Assembly (NCBI RefSeq): GCF_003634455.1
Contig: NZ_RBLC01000004.1
Coordinates: 186,001-250,000, forward strand
DNA from: Flavobacterium endophyticum
GTDB lineage: Bacteria > Bacteroidota > Bacteroidia > Flavobacteriales > Flavobacteriaceae
Direction: 5' to 3'
DNA: 64,000 nt
Of the stretch, positions 1-8,755 are shown piece by piece. Each line of letters begins with the position of its first letter. Position 1 is the first letter of the stretch. A model generated the notes under the pieces. It was given only the letters and a program-made list of their open reading frames with translations. It was not told where the DNA came from and made no database searches. Both the position numbers and the translations under genes were made by a program.

Positions 1-684
1 ATTGCCGTAATCTTGACAGAAGGAATTATCAAAGATATTGTAGCTGGAAATCCAAGTAAGATTGTTCAGGTATACGTACAGTCGCCTCTTATCTGGGGCA
101 TCCATGTAGATGCTGCTTCTGACCATAAAAAGCTTTCTGACCTAAAAGACACCAAAGCTGCCATCAGCAGGATTGGTTCCGGATCTCAGCTTATGGCCTA
201 TGTCAATGCCCATAATCAAGGATGGAAAACAGAAAACCTGCAATTTGAAATCGTGAATACTATAGATGGTGCAGTTGAAGCATTATCAAGCGGCACAGCT
301 GACTATTTTATGTGGGAACGTTTCATGACCAAACCCTTGGTTGACAAGGGCACATTCCGCAGAATAGCCGACTGTCCTACTCCGTGGCCTTGTTTTGTAA
401 TTGCCGTTCGAAATGAAATACTAGAAAATGATCCAGGTAGCATCGAAATATCGTTGGATGTAATCAACCAAACGACCGAAGAATTCAAGGATATTCCAAG
501 CATCGACAAGACTTTATCTTCTCGATACAATCAGAAAATCGAAGACATCCGAGAATGGCTTTCGTTAACAGAATGGTCGCAAAAGCCCTTGGATAATAAA
601 ACGTTAAACAATGTCCAAAATCAGCTATTGGAACTTTCTCTTATTGATAAAAAAGGTACTTTTGCAGATATAGCAAAAATCTAA
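1..684 (+). CDS. Substrate-binding-like protein, 3' part (N-terminus outside window)
   Basis: The reading frame is open from the first base of the window, so the true start lies upstream; the TTG at 13 is simply an internal leucine codon. The 227 visible residues read like the second lobe of a periplasmic solute-binding protein of the SsuA/NMT1 (THI5-like) class: a hinge-like stretch LSDLKDTKAAISRIGSGSQ followed by a block ending in SSGTADYFMWERF. Such proteins bind small molecules for ABC import, but no permease or ATPase gene is visible on this side. The next gene starts 24 nt downstream on the same strand and may be co-transcribed. The class is likely; the ligand is unknown. Confidence 0.6.
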   Translation: MAVILTEGIIKDIVAGNPSKIVQVYVQSPLIWGIHVDAASDHKKLSDLKDTKAAISRIGSGSQLMAYVNAHNQGWKTENLQFEIVNTIDGAVEALSSGTADYFMWERFMTKPLVDKGTFRRIADCPTPWPCFVIAVRNEILENDPGSIEISLDVINQTTEEFKDIPSIDKTLSSRYNQKIEDIREWLSLTEWSQKPLDNKTLNNVQNQLLELSLIDKKGTFADIAKI

Positions 685-708
685 TCGTAGATTGGCCTTT
701 GGGTTGAT

Positions 709-1644
709 ATGGTAAAACAGAGTAACATAGACTTTCAAAAAATAAAGGAGAAGCTTCAGGTCAAAAAACCTTGGGACAGCGTCATTATTTTTGTGCTGAA
801 TATTTTGATTGCTATTCCAGTTTTTATTATCATCCACCAAAACATTATTGACCCGAACTGGTATTTCCACATCGATAGGATTTTGCTTTTTCTGGCCGTA
901 GTAGTAGCTATTCAATTGGTGCTGAGATTGATGAAAACTATTATTATCCTTTGTATCGCCTTATACCTGATTGCCTTGATTTATGGTAGCTTGTTTGGTA
1001 ACTATGGCTTCAACAGTGTTTTCGAAGACTATCGTTCTATGGTCTATAGTATGTCTGAAGACCCAAATCCACAGGACATCATTATTTCAAAATTATTGCC
1101 ATTTCCGAATAAGTCAAAAATTCTAAACGCTATCGAATATGACAATCCGAAAGTGCGAAACTTTGCATTGCTGGCTACTACTAAATATTTCAGGAATGTA
1201 AAAGGCTATAGCGAATACCGACGTCAAATCCAGAGTTTTGCGGTTTTCAAGGAAATACAGAGTCGTTGGAATTATGTAAGTGATCCGAAGGGAAAAGAAT
1301 ATATTGCCCGCGCGACAGAATCCTTGATTCACTTTTCAGGTGATTGTGATGACCATGCGATTCTTATGGCAGCCTGTGTTCGTGCTGTAGGCGGTACGCC
1401 AAGGCTGATTCACACTGGAGGACATATCTATCCCGAAGTCTTAATCGGAAACAAAACGGCAGACTTAGAAGCAATCAACTATTTAATCAAAGAAGTGCTT
1501 TTCAAGCAAGAAAGCAAGGGCAAGGAAATTCATTATCATATTGACGAACGCGGCCAGATTTGGCTCAACCTTGATTATACTGCGACCTATCCCGGCGGAC
1601 CGTTTATGTCTGAAGAAATTCTTGGTGCTTTGACTTTGAATTAA
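709..1644 (+). CDS. Membrane-anchored transglutaminase-like protein
   Basis: This 311-residue protein has a hydrophobic N-terminal third, with likely membrane helices at about residues 25-45 and 63-103, followed by a soluble transglutaminase-like (papain-fold) domain. The candidate catalytic triad is visible: Cys213 in the GDCDDHA motif, the His of GGHIYPEV, and the Asp of WLNLDYT. In this superfamily the triad supports protease, amidase or crosslinking activity; the substrate here cannot be told. ATG follows the upstream solute-binding gene by 24 nt, suggesting an operon. It is probably an envelope enzyme with its catalytic domain outside the membrane, though the topology is inferred. Confidence 0.7.
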   Translation: MVKQSNIDFQKIKEKLQVKKPWDSVIIFVLNILIAIPVFIIIHQNIIDPNWYFHIDRILLFLAVVVAIQLVLRLMKTIIILCIALYLIALIYGSLFGNYGFNSVFEDYRSMVYSMSEDPNPQDIIISKLLPFPNKSKILNAIEYDNPKVRNFALLATTKYFRNVKGYSEYRRQIQSFAVFKEIQSRWNYVSDPKGKEYIARATESLIHFSGDCDDHAILMAACVRAVGGTPRLIHTGGHIYPEVLIGNKTADLEAINYLIKEVLFKQESKGKEIHYHIDERGQIWLNLDYTATYPGGPFMSEEILGALTLN

Positions 1645-1689
1645 TCCATACCAATATAATTAAGGGAATTTGGTAAATTTATTTTATGT

Positions 1690-1737
1690 ACTGTCTGCTC
1701 AAAATCAGGCAATCTTTTTTCTATATTTACAGACAGT
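1690..1737. repeat. 8-bp inverted repeat around a promoter-like sequence
   Basis: ACTGTCTG (1690-1697) and CAGACAGT (1730-1737) are perfect inverted repeats separated by 32 nt. The right arm directly abuts TATATTTAC, which resembles the flavobacterial -7 element, 16 nt before the ATG at 1753. It could be an operator or a loose hairpin. Confidence 0.35.
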
Positions 1738-1752
1738 TTCAAAAACACGACT

Positions 1753-2325
1753 ATGAAAAAGTGGCTCTTCATTGCATTAATCGCCTTCCAGTTTTCAAAT
1801 GCTCAAGACGGTTCCAATATCCTTGCTTCCAAACAAAACGAAGTCAAGTTTGATGTGCTGTCTGCTATCGCATTTTCTAAAATTCATATCAGCTATGAGC
1901 GCTTCTTGAATGAAGATTTTTCTGTCGGTATTAGCGGCGGATTCCAAGACAGCAAGAATGCGAAGGAAGATTTCGATAAAGGTTATGATCGTACGCTGCC
2001 GAAATACGAGATCAATCCTTTTGTAAGATATTCTTTGTCACAAAGCCAAAAAAGCTTCTATTTTGCAGAACTATTTGTCTCAGCAAATGGAGGGAAGTAT
2101 AGAGAATTACAGCGTTTTGTAGACGAAGCTGGCAACGGTTATTATGACACTTTTGAAGATAATTATACAGATGTAGCCATTGGCGGTGCTGTAGGATATA
2201 AGCTGTACATCCAAGAAAAGTTCGGGCTTGAATTGTTTCTGGGAATGGGAAAAAATCTTTTCAATACCGACAAAAGTCCTGAAGTAGTACCGCGCGTCGG
2301 CTTAAACTTTGGCTACCGATTTTAA
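1753..2325 (+). CDS. Small outer-membrane beta-barrel-like protein
   Basis: This is a 190-residue exported protein with a short signal peptide (MKKWLFIALIAFQFSNAQ, cleavage near residue 18). The mature part has alternating aromatic and polar residues, glycine-rich turns and a C-terminal strand ending in GLNFGYRF, the terminal-Phe pattern of outer-membrane barrels. It resembles the DUF3575-like or OmpA-barrel-type small porins common in Bacteroidota; no specific family or ligand could be assigned. A lipoprotein gene follows after 11 nt, so the two are probably co-transcribed. Confidence 0.6.
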   Translation: MKKWLFIALIAFQFSNAQDGSNILASKQNEVKFDVLSAIAFSKIHISYERFLNEDFSVGISGGFQDSKNAKEDFDKGYDRTLPKYEINPFVRYSLSQSQKSFYFAELFVSANGGKYRELQRFVDEAGNGYYDTFEDNYTDVAIGGAVGYKLYIQEKFGLELFLGMGKNLFNTDKSPEVVPRVGLNFGYRF

Positions 2326-2336
2326 TAAAAAATACT

Positions 2337-2909
2337 ATGAAAAATATAAAGAACTTATTACTCGCAATTATCGGACTCGCACTGTTTGCAGGCTGCGGTG
2401 ATGATGACGAATTTTACAATTCCAAATACCTTTCTTTACCAAATCTGATAGCGATAGAACACCAAAACAGTTTTGCTGTCGGCGATGTGCTTTGGGTAAA
2501 TACGAATTTCTCAAGATACCAACCAGAGCCCAACCAGACGACCCCGTTAGACCTTTTTAGGACGACTGGCGGTGCTTCCTTCAGTTTCGTGTATGGATTG
2601 GAGAAAAAGACAGGAACTGACACGTGGACGCAGCTTGATATCCAAAATATAATAGAAGATGAAGGGGATGCTGTAGTCAATTATTTTGTGATTGCTGAAA
2701 GTATTTATGATCCTGCTTCGCAAAATTATAAGTTTAGAGCCGGAATTCCGCTAACACAGGCTGGCGAGTATCGATTGGTTTTTGGATTTACAGAAGTATC
2801 GCAATTAGAACTGTCATCAAACAACAGCACGTCTGAAGACACTTTTCTGACGATACAGACAACAGCCAATAACGTATCGGGAGGCTATTATAATTTTACC
2901 GTACAATAG
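2337..2909 (+). CDS. Hypothetical lipoprotein
   Basis: The 190-residue product starts with a lipoprotein signal peptide whose lipobox is LFAGC (Cys at about residue 20), followed by GDDDE, an acidic stretch of the kind that goes with surface export of Bacteroidota lipoproteins. The rest is beta-rich with no motif I recognise. It lies 11 nt behind the beta-barrel gene and probably belongs to the same transcript. It ends only 3 nt before the convergent ung stop codon, and no hairpin terminator is visible between them. Confidence 0.6.
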   Translation: MKNIKNLLLAIIGLALFAGCGDDDEFYNSKYLSLPNLIAIEHQNSFAVGDVLWVNTNFSRYQPEPNQTTPLDLFRTTGGASFSFVYGLEKKTGTDTWTQLDIQNIIEDEGDAVVNYFVIAESIYDPASQNYKFRAGIPLTQAGEYRLVFGFTEVSQLELSSNNSTSEDTFLTIQTTANNVSGGYYNFTVQ

Positions 2910-2912
2910 CAT

Positions 2913-3578
2913 CTACCACTCGATTTCCTTTTTGCCTAACGACTTCAAGTAATCATTAGCCTTGCTAAAATGCTTGTTGCCAAACCACAGTCCTCTGTTG
3001 GCGCTCAAAGGCGAAGGATGTCCCGAGGTAAGAATCAAATGTTTAGAAGTGTCGATCAGAGCTCTCTTGTTTTGGGCAAAACCACCCCAGAGCAAAAAGA
3101 TAACCTTCTCCTTTTCACTTGAGACTTTCTGAATCACGGCATCGGTAAAGGTTTCCCAGCCTTTCTTTTGATGGCTTCCTGCTTCTCCTTTTCGGACAGT
3201 CAATGTTGCGTTTAAAAGCAGTACGCCTTGATCAGCCCAGCGTTCCAAATTGCCCGTTTTTGGCAGAGGCTTTCCTAAATCGCTTTCGATTTCCCTAAAA
3301 ATGTTATACAAAGAAGGAGGAAAAGGAATTCCGTCGTTCACAGAAAAACAAAGACCATTGGCTTGGTTTGGACCATGATAAGGATCTTGCCCGATAATTA
3401 CGACCTTAACATCGTCAAAATGGCAATGATCAAAGGCAGCAAATATCTCGCTTCCTTTAGGATAACAAGTATGTTGGGCATACTCTGATTTCACGAAGTC
3501 AATAAGTTGATGGAAATAAGGCTTTTCAAATTCTCCAGCCAAAACAGCTTTCCAAGAAGGATGTATCTTTACTTGCAT
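2913..3578 (-). CDS. ung: Uracil-DNA glycosylase, family 1
   Basis: Ung removes uracil from DNA as the first step of base-excision repair. The 221-residue length is typical. The water-activating motif GQDPYHG is at residues 63-69 (catalytic Asp65), and the DNA-intercalation loop motif HPSPLS begins at His187. The conserved uracil-pocket segment LLLNATLTVR is near residue 120. The gene is convergent with the lipoprotein gene and divergent from mutS2, putting two DNA-maintenance genes back to back. Start ATG at 3578 gives the full family N-terminus. Confidence 0.97.
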   Translation of the reverse strand: MQVKIHPSWKAVLAGEFEKPYFHQLIDFVKSEYAQHTCYPKGSEIFAAFDHCHFDDVKVVIIGQDPYHGPNQANGLCFSVNDGIPFPPSLYNIFREIESDLGKPLPKTGNLERWADQGVLLLNATLTVRKGEAGSHQKKGWETFTDAVIQKVSSEKEKVIFLLWGGFAQNKRALIDTSKHLILTSGHPSPLSANRGLWFGNKHFSKANDYLKSLGKKEIEW

Positions 3579-3692
3579 ATAACGCGGGTTTGGTTACAAA
3601 TTTCGGAAAGTTTAGCAGAAAACAAACTAAAAATATAATTCATTTCACACAAAAGGCAAAAACTTTGTAAGTCCCGATGGCTTTGTTTTTTG

Positions 3693-3700
3693 TACTTTTG
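3693..3700 (+). promoter_or_regulatory. -7 promoter element of mutS2
   Basis: TACTTTTG matches the flavobacterial -7 consensus TAnnTTTG and lies 25 nt before the mutS2 ATG. A TTTG at 3664-3667 is a possible -33 element, but the 25-nt spacing is longer than usual. Confidence 0.5.
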
Positions 3701-3725
3701 TATATAAAATTCGCTTAAAGATAAA

Positions 3726-5897
3726 ATGACCAGCATAACAGACAAGACATTACAAGATTTAGAATTTAACACCGTCCTGCAAGCCATTTCAGAAATCTGC
3801 AATACAGATATCGGAAAGGAAAAAGCATTACAGATCACGCCTTTTCGAAACAAAAAGGACTTGATGGATGCCTTGCATCAGACCTCAGAATATGTTTCCT
3901 CATTCACGAATAATAATGCGATTCCGAACCACGGATTCGAAACCATCAGCAATGAAATAAAATTTCTTGCCATAGAAGACAGCTTTTTAGAAGTTGGCAG
4001 CTTTCGAAAGATTGCGGCAATTTCAGATACCGTAAACGTATTATTGCTTTTCCTCAAGAAATTCAGCGATTATTATCCTACACTGAGCGAAAAAGCCGCC
4101 ACAGTAGAGTTAACCAAATTTATCTCCCAAAAAATTGACGAGATCGTAGACAAATATGGTGAAATCAAGGATAACGCATCACCCGCCTTGGTCGATATCC
4201 GCAGAAACATGAACATGGTTCGCGGCAAGATAAACCAAAGCTTCGGTATGGCATTGAGCCAATATAACGGACTTGGCTATTTGGATGACATTAAGGAAAG
4301 TATCGTAGAAAATCGCAGAGTACTCGCTGTTTTAGCGATGTACAGGCGAAAAGTAAAAGGTACAATTCTTGGAAATTCAAAGACAGGAAGCATTACGTAT
4401 ATCGAACCAGAAGCCACGTTGAGATTTTCAAGAGAGCTGAACAATTTGGAATACGAAGAAAAAGAAGAAATCACAAGAATCTTAAAACAGCTGACGAATG
4501 ATATCCGTCCGTTTTTAGAATTATTGAAGACCTACCAAGAATTCCTAAGCGATATTGACGTAGTAGCTGGAAAGGCCAAATACGCAAACAGAATCAACGG
4601 AATCTTGCCAAATATTACTGAAGAGAAACGACTTTATTTTAGAGAAGCCTTCCATCCTATCCTTTATCTGAACAACAAAAAGAAGAACGAAGTCACTTTT
4701 CCGCAGACCATCGAACTGACCAACGAAAGCAGAATAATTGTCATTTCGGGTCCAAATGCCGGAGGAAAAACAATTTCGCTAAAGACCGTCGGATTATTAC
4801 AGCTGATGTTGCAAAGCGGTATGCTGATTCCTGTTCATGAACGAAGCGAAACGTTCTTGTTTGACCGAATCCTGACCGATATTGGAGACAATCAGTCCAT
4901 TGAAAATCACTTGAGTACCTACAGCTACCGATTGAAGAACATGAACTATTTTCTCAAAAAGTGCAATGCGAAGACCTTGTTTCTTATTGATGAATTTGGT
5001 ACGGGTTCTGATCCAGAATTAGGAGGTGCTTTGGCTGAAACTTTTCTAGAAGAATTTTATCACAGAGAAGCTTTTGGAATCATAACTACGCATTATTCCA
5101 ACTTAAAGATTTTAGCCAACGAATTGCCTTACGCTTCCAATGCTAATATGCTGTTCGATGAAAAATCATTGGAACCAATGTATAAACTGATTCTCGGTCA
5201 AGCCGGAAGTTCTTTTACTTTTGAAGTAGCGCAAAAAAATGGCATTCCGTACGGATTAATAAATCGTGCCAAGAAAAAGATCGAAGGCGGCAAAGTACGT
5301 TTCGACAAGACAATTGCTACGCTCCAAAAAGAACGTTCTAAACTAGAGAAAACGTCGCAAAATCTGAAAGAAGAAGAAACCAGAGCTCGTGAAGAAAGCA
5401 AGAAGATGGAAAACATCAATTCAAAAATCCAAGATAAGCTAGAACGCTATCAGGAATTATATGATGCCAACCAGCGCTTGATCTACATGGGACAAAAACT
5501 GGATGATATTTCTGAAAAGTACTTCAACAATAAGAACAAGAAAGATCTTATCGGGGAATTCTTGAAAATGGTTGAGATAGAAAATTCCAAAAGGAAAAAA
5601 GTAACGGTGAAGGAAAAAAAGGCCAAGGAGATAATCCAAAAGCAAATCATTCAAGAAGTAGCCGTAAAAGTGGAAGAAATCCGAGAAGAGAAGAAAGAAA
5701 AGAAAATCAAAGCCATCAAGCAGGAAGCCAATAAGCCTAAGCCTGTCTTAAAGCTGGGTGACCGCGTTAGGATGGTCGACGGAAAAGCGATAGGAACGAT
5801 TGATAAGATCGAAAAGAACAAAGTTACGGTCAATTATGGCATATTTACCTCAAAAGTAGATTTAGAAACATTGGAATTAGTAGAAGCTAAGAAATAA
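3726..5897 (+). CDS. mutS2: MutS2-type DNA mismatch/recombination ATPase without Smr domain
   Basis: The 723-residue protein has the MutS2 layout: a helical core/clamp region, then a P-loop ATPase with Walker A GPNAGGKT at about residues 342-349 and Walker B LFLIDEFGTGSDP at about 417-429. A long charged coiled coil covers about 500-660. MutS2 proteins suppress recombination or act on stalled ribosomes rather than in classical mismatch repair. The C-terminus ends with a KOW/SH3-like strand segment (GDRVRMVDGKAIGTIDK) where longer relatives continue into a Smr nuclease domain, which is absent here. The DCC-family gene starts 5 nt downstream. Confidence 0.9.
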   Translation: MTSITDKTLQDLEFNTVLQAISEICNTDIGKEKALQITPFRNKKDLMDALHQTSEYVSSFTNNNAIPNHGFETISNEIKFLAIEDSFLEVGSFRKIAAISDTVNVLLLFLKKFSDYYPTLSEKAATVELTKFISQKIDEIVDKYGEIKDNASPALVDIRRNMNMVRGKINQSFGMALSQYNGLGYLDDIKESIVENRRVLAVLAMYRRKVKGTILGNSKTGSITYIEPEATLRFSRELNNLEYEEKEEITRILKQLTNDIRPFLELLKTYQEFLSDIDVVAGKAKYANRINGILPNITEEKRLYFREAFHPILYLNNKKKNEVTFPQTIELTNESRIIVISGPNAGGKTISLKTVGLLQLMLQSGMLIPVHERSETFLFDRILTDIGDNQSIENHLSTYSYRLKNMNYFLKKCNAKTLFLIDEFGTGSDPELGGALAETFLEEFYHREAFGIITTHYSNLKILANELPYASNANMLFDEKSLEPMYKLILGQAGSSFTFEVAQKNGIPYGLINRAKKKIEGGKVRFDKTIATLQKERSKLEKTSQNLKEEETRAREESKKMENINSKIQDKLERYQELYDANQRLIYMGQKLDDISEKYFNNKNKKDLIGEFLKMVEIENSKRKKVTVKEKKAKEIIQKQIIQEVAVKVEEIREEKKEKKIKAIKQEANKPKPVLKLGDRVRMVDGKAIGTIDKIEKNKVTVNYGIFTSKVDLETLELVEAKK

Positions 5898-5902
5898 GGG
5901 CT

Positions 5903-6316
5903 ATGACAAACTTACCACAAGATAAAAAGATAATCCTGTTTGACGGAGTCTGCAATCTCTGCGATTCTTCCATACAGTTTATTATCAAGCATGACAAGAA
6001 AGACCTTTTCCGTTTCGTGGCGCTGCAGTCAGAAATAGGTATGGAAATAATTAAACATATTGGTGTGGATACTTCTAAAATAGATTCGATTCTGTTGTAT
6101 GAGCCAGGCAAAGCCTATTATTATAAAGCTGAAGCTGCTTTAAAGATTGCAAAAGAATTAGGCGGAATTTATACAGCTATTAGTTGGTTTGGTATTCTTC
6201 CTAAGTTTCTGACCAATTCTGTGTATGATTATATCGCTAAAAACCGATATAAGTGGTATGGAAAAAAAGACGCCTGCATGATACCTACGCCAGAATTAAA
6301 AGCTAAATTCTTATAA
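5903..6316 (+). CDS. DCC-family thiol-disulfide oxidoreductase-like protein
   Basis: The 137-residue protein belongs to the DCC family (DUF393), named for the motif DxxCxxC; here DGVCNLC is at residues 14-20, with Cys17 and Cys20 as the putative redox pair. The family has a thioredoxin-like fold, but its physiological substrate is not established. No signal peptide is visible, so it should be cytoplasmic. It begins 5 nt after mutS2 and likely shares its transcript, which ends at the hairpin immediately downstream. Confidence 0.85.
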   Translation: MTNLPQDKKIILFDGVCNLCDSSIQFIIKHDKKDLFRFVALQSEIGMEIIKHIGVDTSKIDSILLYEPGKAYYYKAEAALKIAKELGGIYTAISWFGILPKFLTNSVYDYIAKNRYKWYGKKDACMIPTPELKAKFL

Positions 6317-6349
6317 TAAAAAAAGCCAAACTGTAAAGTTTGGCTTTTT
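6317..6349. terminator. Bidirectional hairpin terminator
   Basis: A 12-bp perfect stem (6321-6332 with 6337-6348, core AAGCCAAACT) has a 4-nt loop, an A-run on the left and a T-run on the right. It sits between the convergent DCC-family and T9SS cargo genes and can serve both. Confidence 0.9.
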
Positions 6350-6369
6350 GATTTTATCTAAACAATAAA

Positions 6370-7452
6370 TTAGTTTTTGATAATTTTTTTAGTTGTAGAC
6401 CCTTGATCAGAGTTGATGTTCATCATGTAAACACCAGCAGACAAATCAGAAATATTAACTTGAGCAGAAGAATCTCCGTTCAATTCTACAGTTTTAACTG
6501 TACGTCCGTTCAAATCTGTAATGCTTACTGAATTCAAAGAAGAGTTCAAATCGCTAGAAATATTTACTAAACCATTAGATGGATTAGGATATACAGAGAA
6601 TTTTGAAGTAGCTGAGAAATCATCATTAGATAATAATGTATCAGTATTTGATGCTCTTGAAATATAGTTGTCAAAAACGAAAGTAGTAGGAATCGTATTT
6701 CCAGTACCCGCGATTACAATAAAATCCAATTCTCCTGCATCCGCTCCAGTAGTTGTAGTTGGGAAAGTATCATTTCCAGTGAAAGCCGCAGCAATTCCAG
6801 GGCCTTTCCAGATTACTTCACCAGTACCTTTATTAAAGCTAAATCCAAGTCTTACCCATGTGTTTTCAGGTAAAGTTACTTGAGGCTCAGTTGTAGACGG
6901 ACCAAGACCAAAACTATATGTTCCTGTACCAGGAGTTGATGTCCAAGTCGTAAAGCCTTGTACAACGTTTGTGTAAACTACAGAAGAAATAGTAGCTCTT
7001 TTTGTAATTCCAATACCAGCTAATACTCTTGGAGTTTCTTCATCGCTATATACATAAACACGGAATGAATTTGCACTCGTGTTATTTGCACCAGTGTAAT
7101 AGTCAAATTCAACTTCGATTATATCATTTCCAGCAGTTCTAGTAGCCCAAACAGTTTCTAAACCACCTTTCCATAAGAATCTATTTCCTGTAGCCGCATT
7201 AGAACCAACAATTTGCATTGTGTTTCCGTGTGTAGCATCTCCAGCAACTACTTGATAGTTACTATTGTTAGAGTTTGTTCCTCCAGCAGCGTTGCCAGTG
7301 TAAAAACCTCCTTGCCCTGGAGTAGCTCCTGTCAAATCAGTACCAATATTTCCTATTGTCAAAGCATTGAAATTCTCTGCTTGTAACTGCTGAGCATTAA
7401 GGCTAAAAAATGAGCCAAACAAAAGGCCCGCAAAAAGTAATTGTTTTTTCAT
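6370..7452 (-). CDS. Secreted protein with T9SS type A sorting domain
   Basis: The 360-residue protein has a signal peptide (MKKQLLFAGLLFGSFFSLNAQ) and a C-terminal type A sorting domain of about 80 residues. That domain starts FSVYPNPSNG, carries ITDLNGRTVKT, and ends LSAGVYMMNINSDQG...KKIIKN, the pattern read by the type IX secretion system. The central region of about 250 residues is rich in Gly, Thr and Asn and looks like a beta-sandwich, possibly a lectin or carbohydrate-binding jelly roll, but I recognise no family. It is expected to be exported and attached to, or released from, the cell surface. Confidence 0.85.
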   Translation of the reverse strand: MKKQLLFAGLLFGSFFSLNAQQLQAENFNALTIGNIGTDLTGATPGQGGFYTGNAAGGTNSNNSNYQVVAGDATHGNTMQIVGSNAATGNRFLWKGGLETVWATRTAGNDIIEVEFDYYTGANNTSANSFRVYVYSDEETPRVLAGIGITKRATISSVVYTNVVQGFTTWTSTPGTGTYSFGLGPSTTEPQVTLPENTWVRLGFSFNKGTGEVIWKGPGIAAAFTGNDTFPTTTTGADAGELDFIVIAGTGNTIPTTFVFDNYISRASNTDTLLSNDDFSATSKFSVYPNPSNGLVNISSDLNSSLNSVSITDLNGRTVKTVELNGDSSAQVNISDLSAGVYMMNINSDQGSTTKKIIKN

Positions 7453-7477
7453 ATTTCTTAAATTAATGATTTGGTGA

Positions 7478-7510
7478 CGAAATTAACAATAAAAACACAC
7501 AAGCATACAA
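7478..7510 (-). promoter_or_regulatory. Possible promoter of the T9SS cargo gene
   Basis: On the minus strand TAATTTCG (7478-7485) differs from TAnnTTTG by one base, and a TTG (7508-7510) lies 22 nt upstream. The -33 candidate falls within the left arm of the hairpin at 7501-7535. Confidence 0.4.
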
Positions 7511-7535
7511 TTTTTATTGTTAAAATTGTATGCTT
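7501..7535. terminator. 14-bp hairpin after aroC (terminator or operator)
   Basis: AAGCATACAATTTT (7501-7514) and its exact reverse complement (7522-7535) form a 14-bp stem with a 7-nt loop. Read on the minus strand it follows the aroC stop codon and is trailed by GTGTG and a short T-run, so an aroC terminator is the simplest reading. It also overlaps the promoter region of the downstream cargo gene. Confidence 0.6.
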
Positions 7536-7561
7536 GATATTGTTAAAAGAATATTTTTTGA

Positions 7562-8617
7562 TTAAATTGTATTAAATAGATAATAATCTGCTATAACTAA
7601 TGCTGCCATCGCTTCTACTATAGGAACAGCTCTAGGAACTACGCACGGATCATGCCTCCCTTTTCCTTGCATTTCCACTATATTTCCTTGTGCGTCTAAC
7701 ATTTCTTGCTTTTGCATAATTGTGGCCACTGGCTTGAATGCAACCCTAAAGTAAATGTCCATCCCATTGCTTATTCCTCCTTGTATACCTCCCGAAAGAT
7801 TGGATTGTGTAGTTCCATCTGGATTGTAAAGATCATTGTGCTCACTTCCTCTCATTTTTGCGCCACAAAATCCGCTCCCATACTCAAAACCTTTTACGGC
7901 ATTGATAGACAGCATAGCCTTTCCGAGTTCCGCATGTAGTTTGTCAAAAACAGGCTCGCCCAAACCAATCGGAACGTTTTGAATGACGCATGTTACAGTG
8001 CCTCCTACAGTATCCCCTTCTTTCCTAATTTCTCTGATGTAATCTTCCATCTTTTTCGCAGTAGCTTCATCTGGACAACGAACGGGATTACTTTCTGTTT
8101 TAGAAAAATCCAACGCTTGGTAAGGCTTGTCAATAAAAATATCTCCTACAGACGAAACAAAAGCATTGATTTTGATATCTGGAATAACTTGTTTTGCAAT
8201 CGCGCCTGCCACTACTCTGCTTGCCGTTTCTCTTGCTGAGCTTCTTCCCCCACCTCTGTAATCTCTGATTCCGTATTTTTTTTCATACACATAATCGGCA
8301 TGACTGGGTCTGTAATTGTCTTTTATATGAGAGTAATCGTCTGATTTCTGATTTGTATTGGGTATGATGAAACCTATCGGAGTTCCTGTAGTCTTTCCTT
8401 CAAAAATCCCAGAGAGAAACTGTACTTCGTCGTCTTCTCTTCGTTGCGTTACTATAGCCGATTGTCCAGGCTTCCTGCGTGACATCTCAAATTGGATGGC
8501 TTCAAAATCTAGAGCAATTCCTGGCGGGCATCCATCAATTATGCCACCTAAGGCTTCGCCGTGCGATTCTCCGAAAGTCGTTACTCTAAATAAATTTCCA
8601 AAACTATTTCCTGCCAT
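7562..8617 (-). CDS. aroC: Chorismate synthase
   Basis: AroC converts 5-enolpyruvylshikimate-3-phosphate to chorismate, the last common step of aromatic amino acid and quinone synthesis, using reduced FMN. The 351-residue protein shows the family signatures: the N-terminal [11 protein letters not shown] motif (residues 15-25) with the catalytic His19, the central [14 protein letters not shown] block, and the C-terminal [17 protein letters not shown]. The length is normal. It appears monocistronic, with a -7 promoter element just upstream and a strong hairpin downstream. Confidence 0.97.
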   Translation of the reverse strand: MAGNSFGNLFRVTTFGESHGEALGGIIDGCPPGIALDFEAIQFEMSRRKPGQSAIVTQRREDDEVQFLSGIFEGKTTGTPIGFIIPNTNQKSDDYSHIKDNYRPSHADYVYEKKYGIRDYRGGGRSSARETASRVVAGAIAKQVIPDIKINAFVSSVGDIFIDKPYQALDFSKTESNPVRCPDEATAKKMEDYIREIRKEGDTVGGTVTCVIQNVPIGLGEPVFDKLHAELGKAMLSINAVKGFEYGSGFCGAKMRGSEHNDLYNPDGTTQSNLSGGIQGGISNGMDIYFRVAFKPVATIMQKQEMLDAQGNIVEMQGKGRHDPCVVPRAVPIVEAMAALVIADYYLFNTI

Positions 8618-8635
8618 TTTTACTTTATTTTACAA

Positions 8636-8643
8636 CAAATGTA
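8636..8643 (-). promoter_or_regulatory. -7 promoter element of aroC
   Basis: Read on the minus strand the bases give TACATTTG, an exact TAnnTTTG match, 18 nt upstream of the aroC ATG. No good -33 TTG is seen at the expected distance. Confidence 0.5.
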
Positions 8644-8755
8644 GGGATTCTCACGGAGATTTAAACTTAATTAAATCATCACTATATGTTAACATTCTGG
8701 TAAGTATCTATTCATAGATGTTTTATTTATTTGCTAAACTTTAAAGCACAATACG

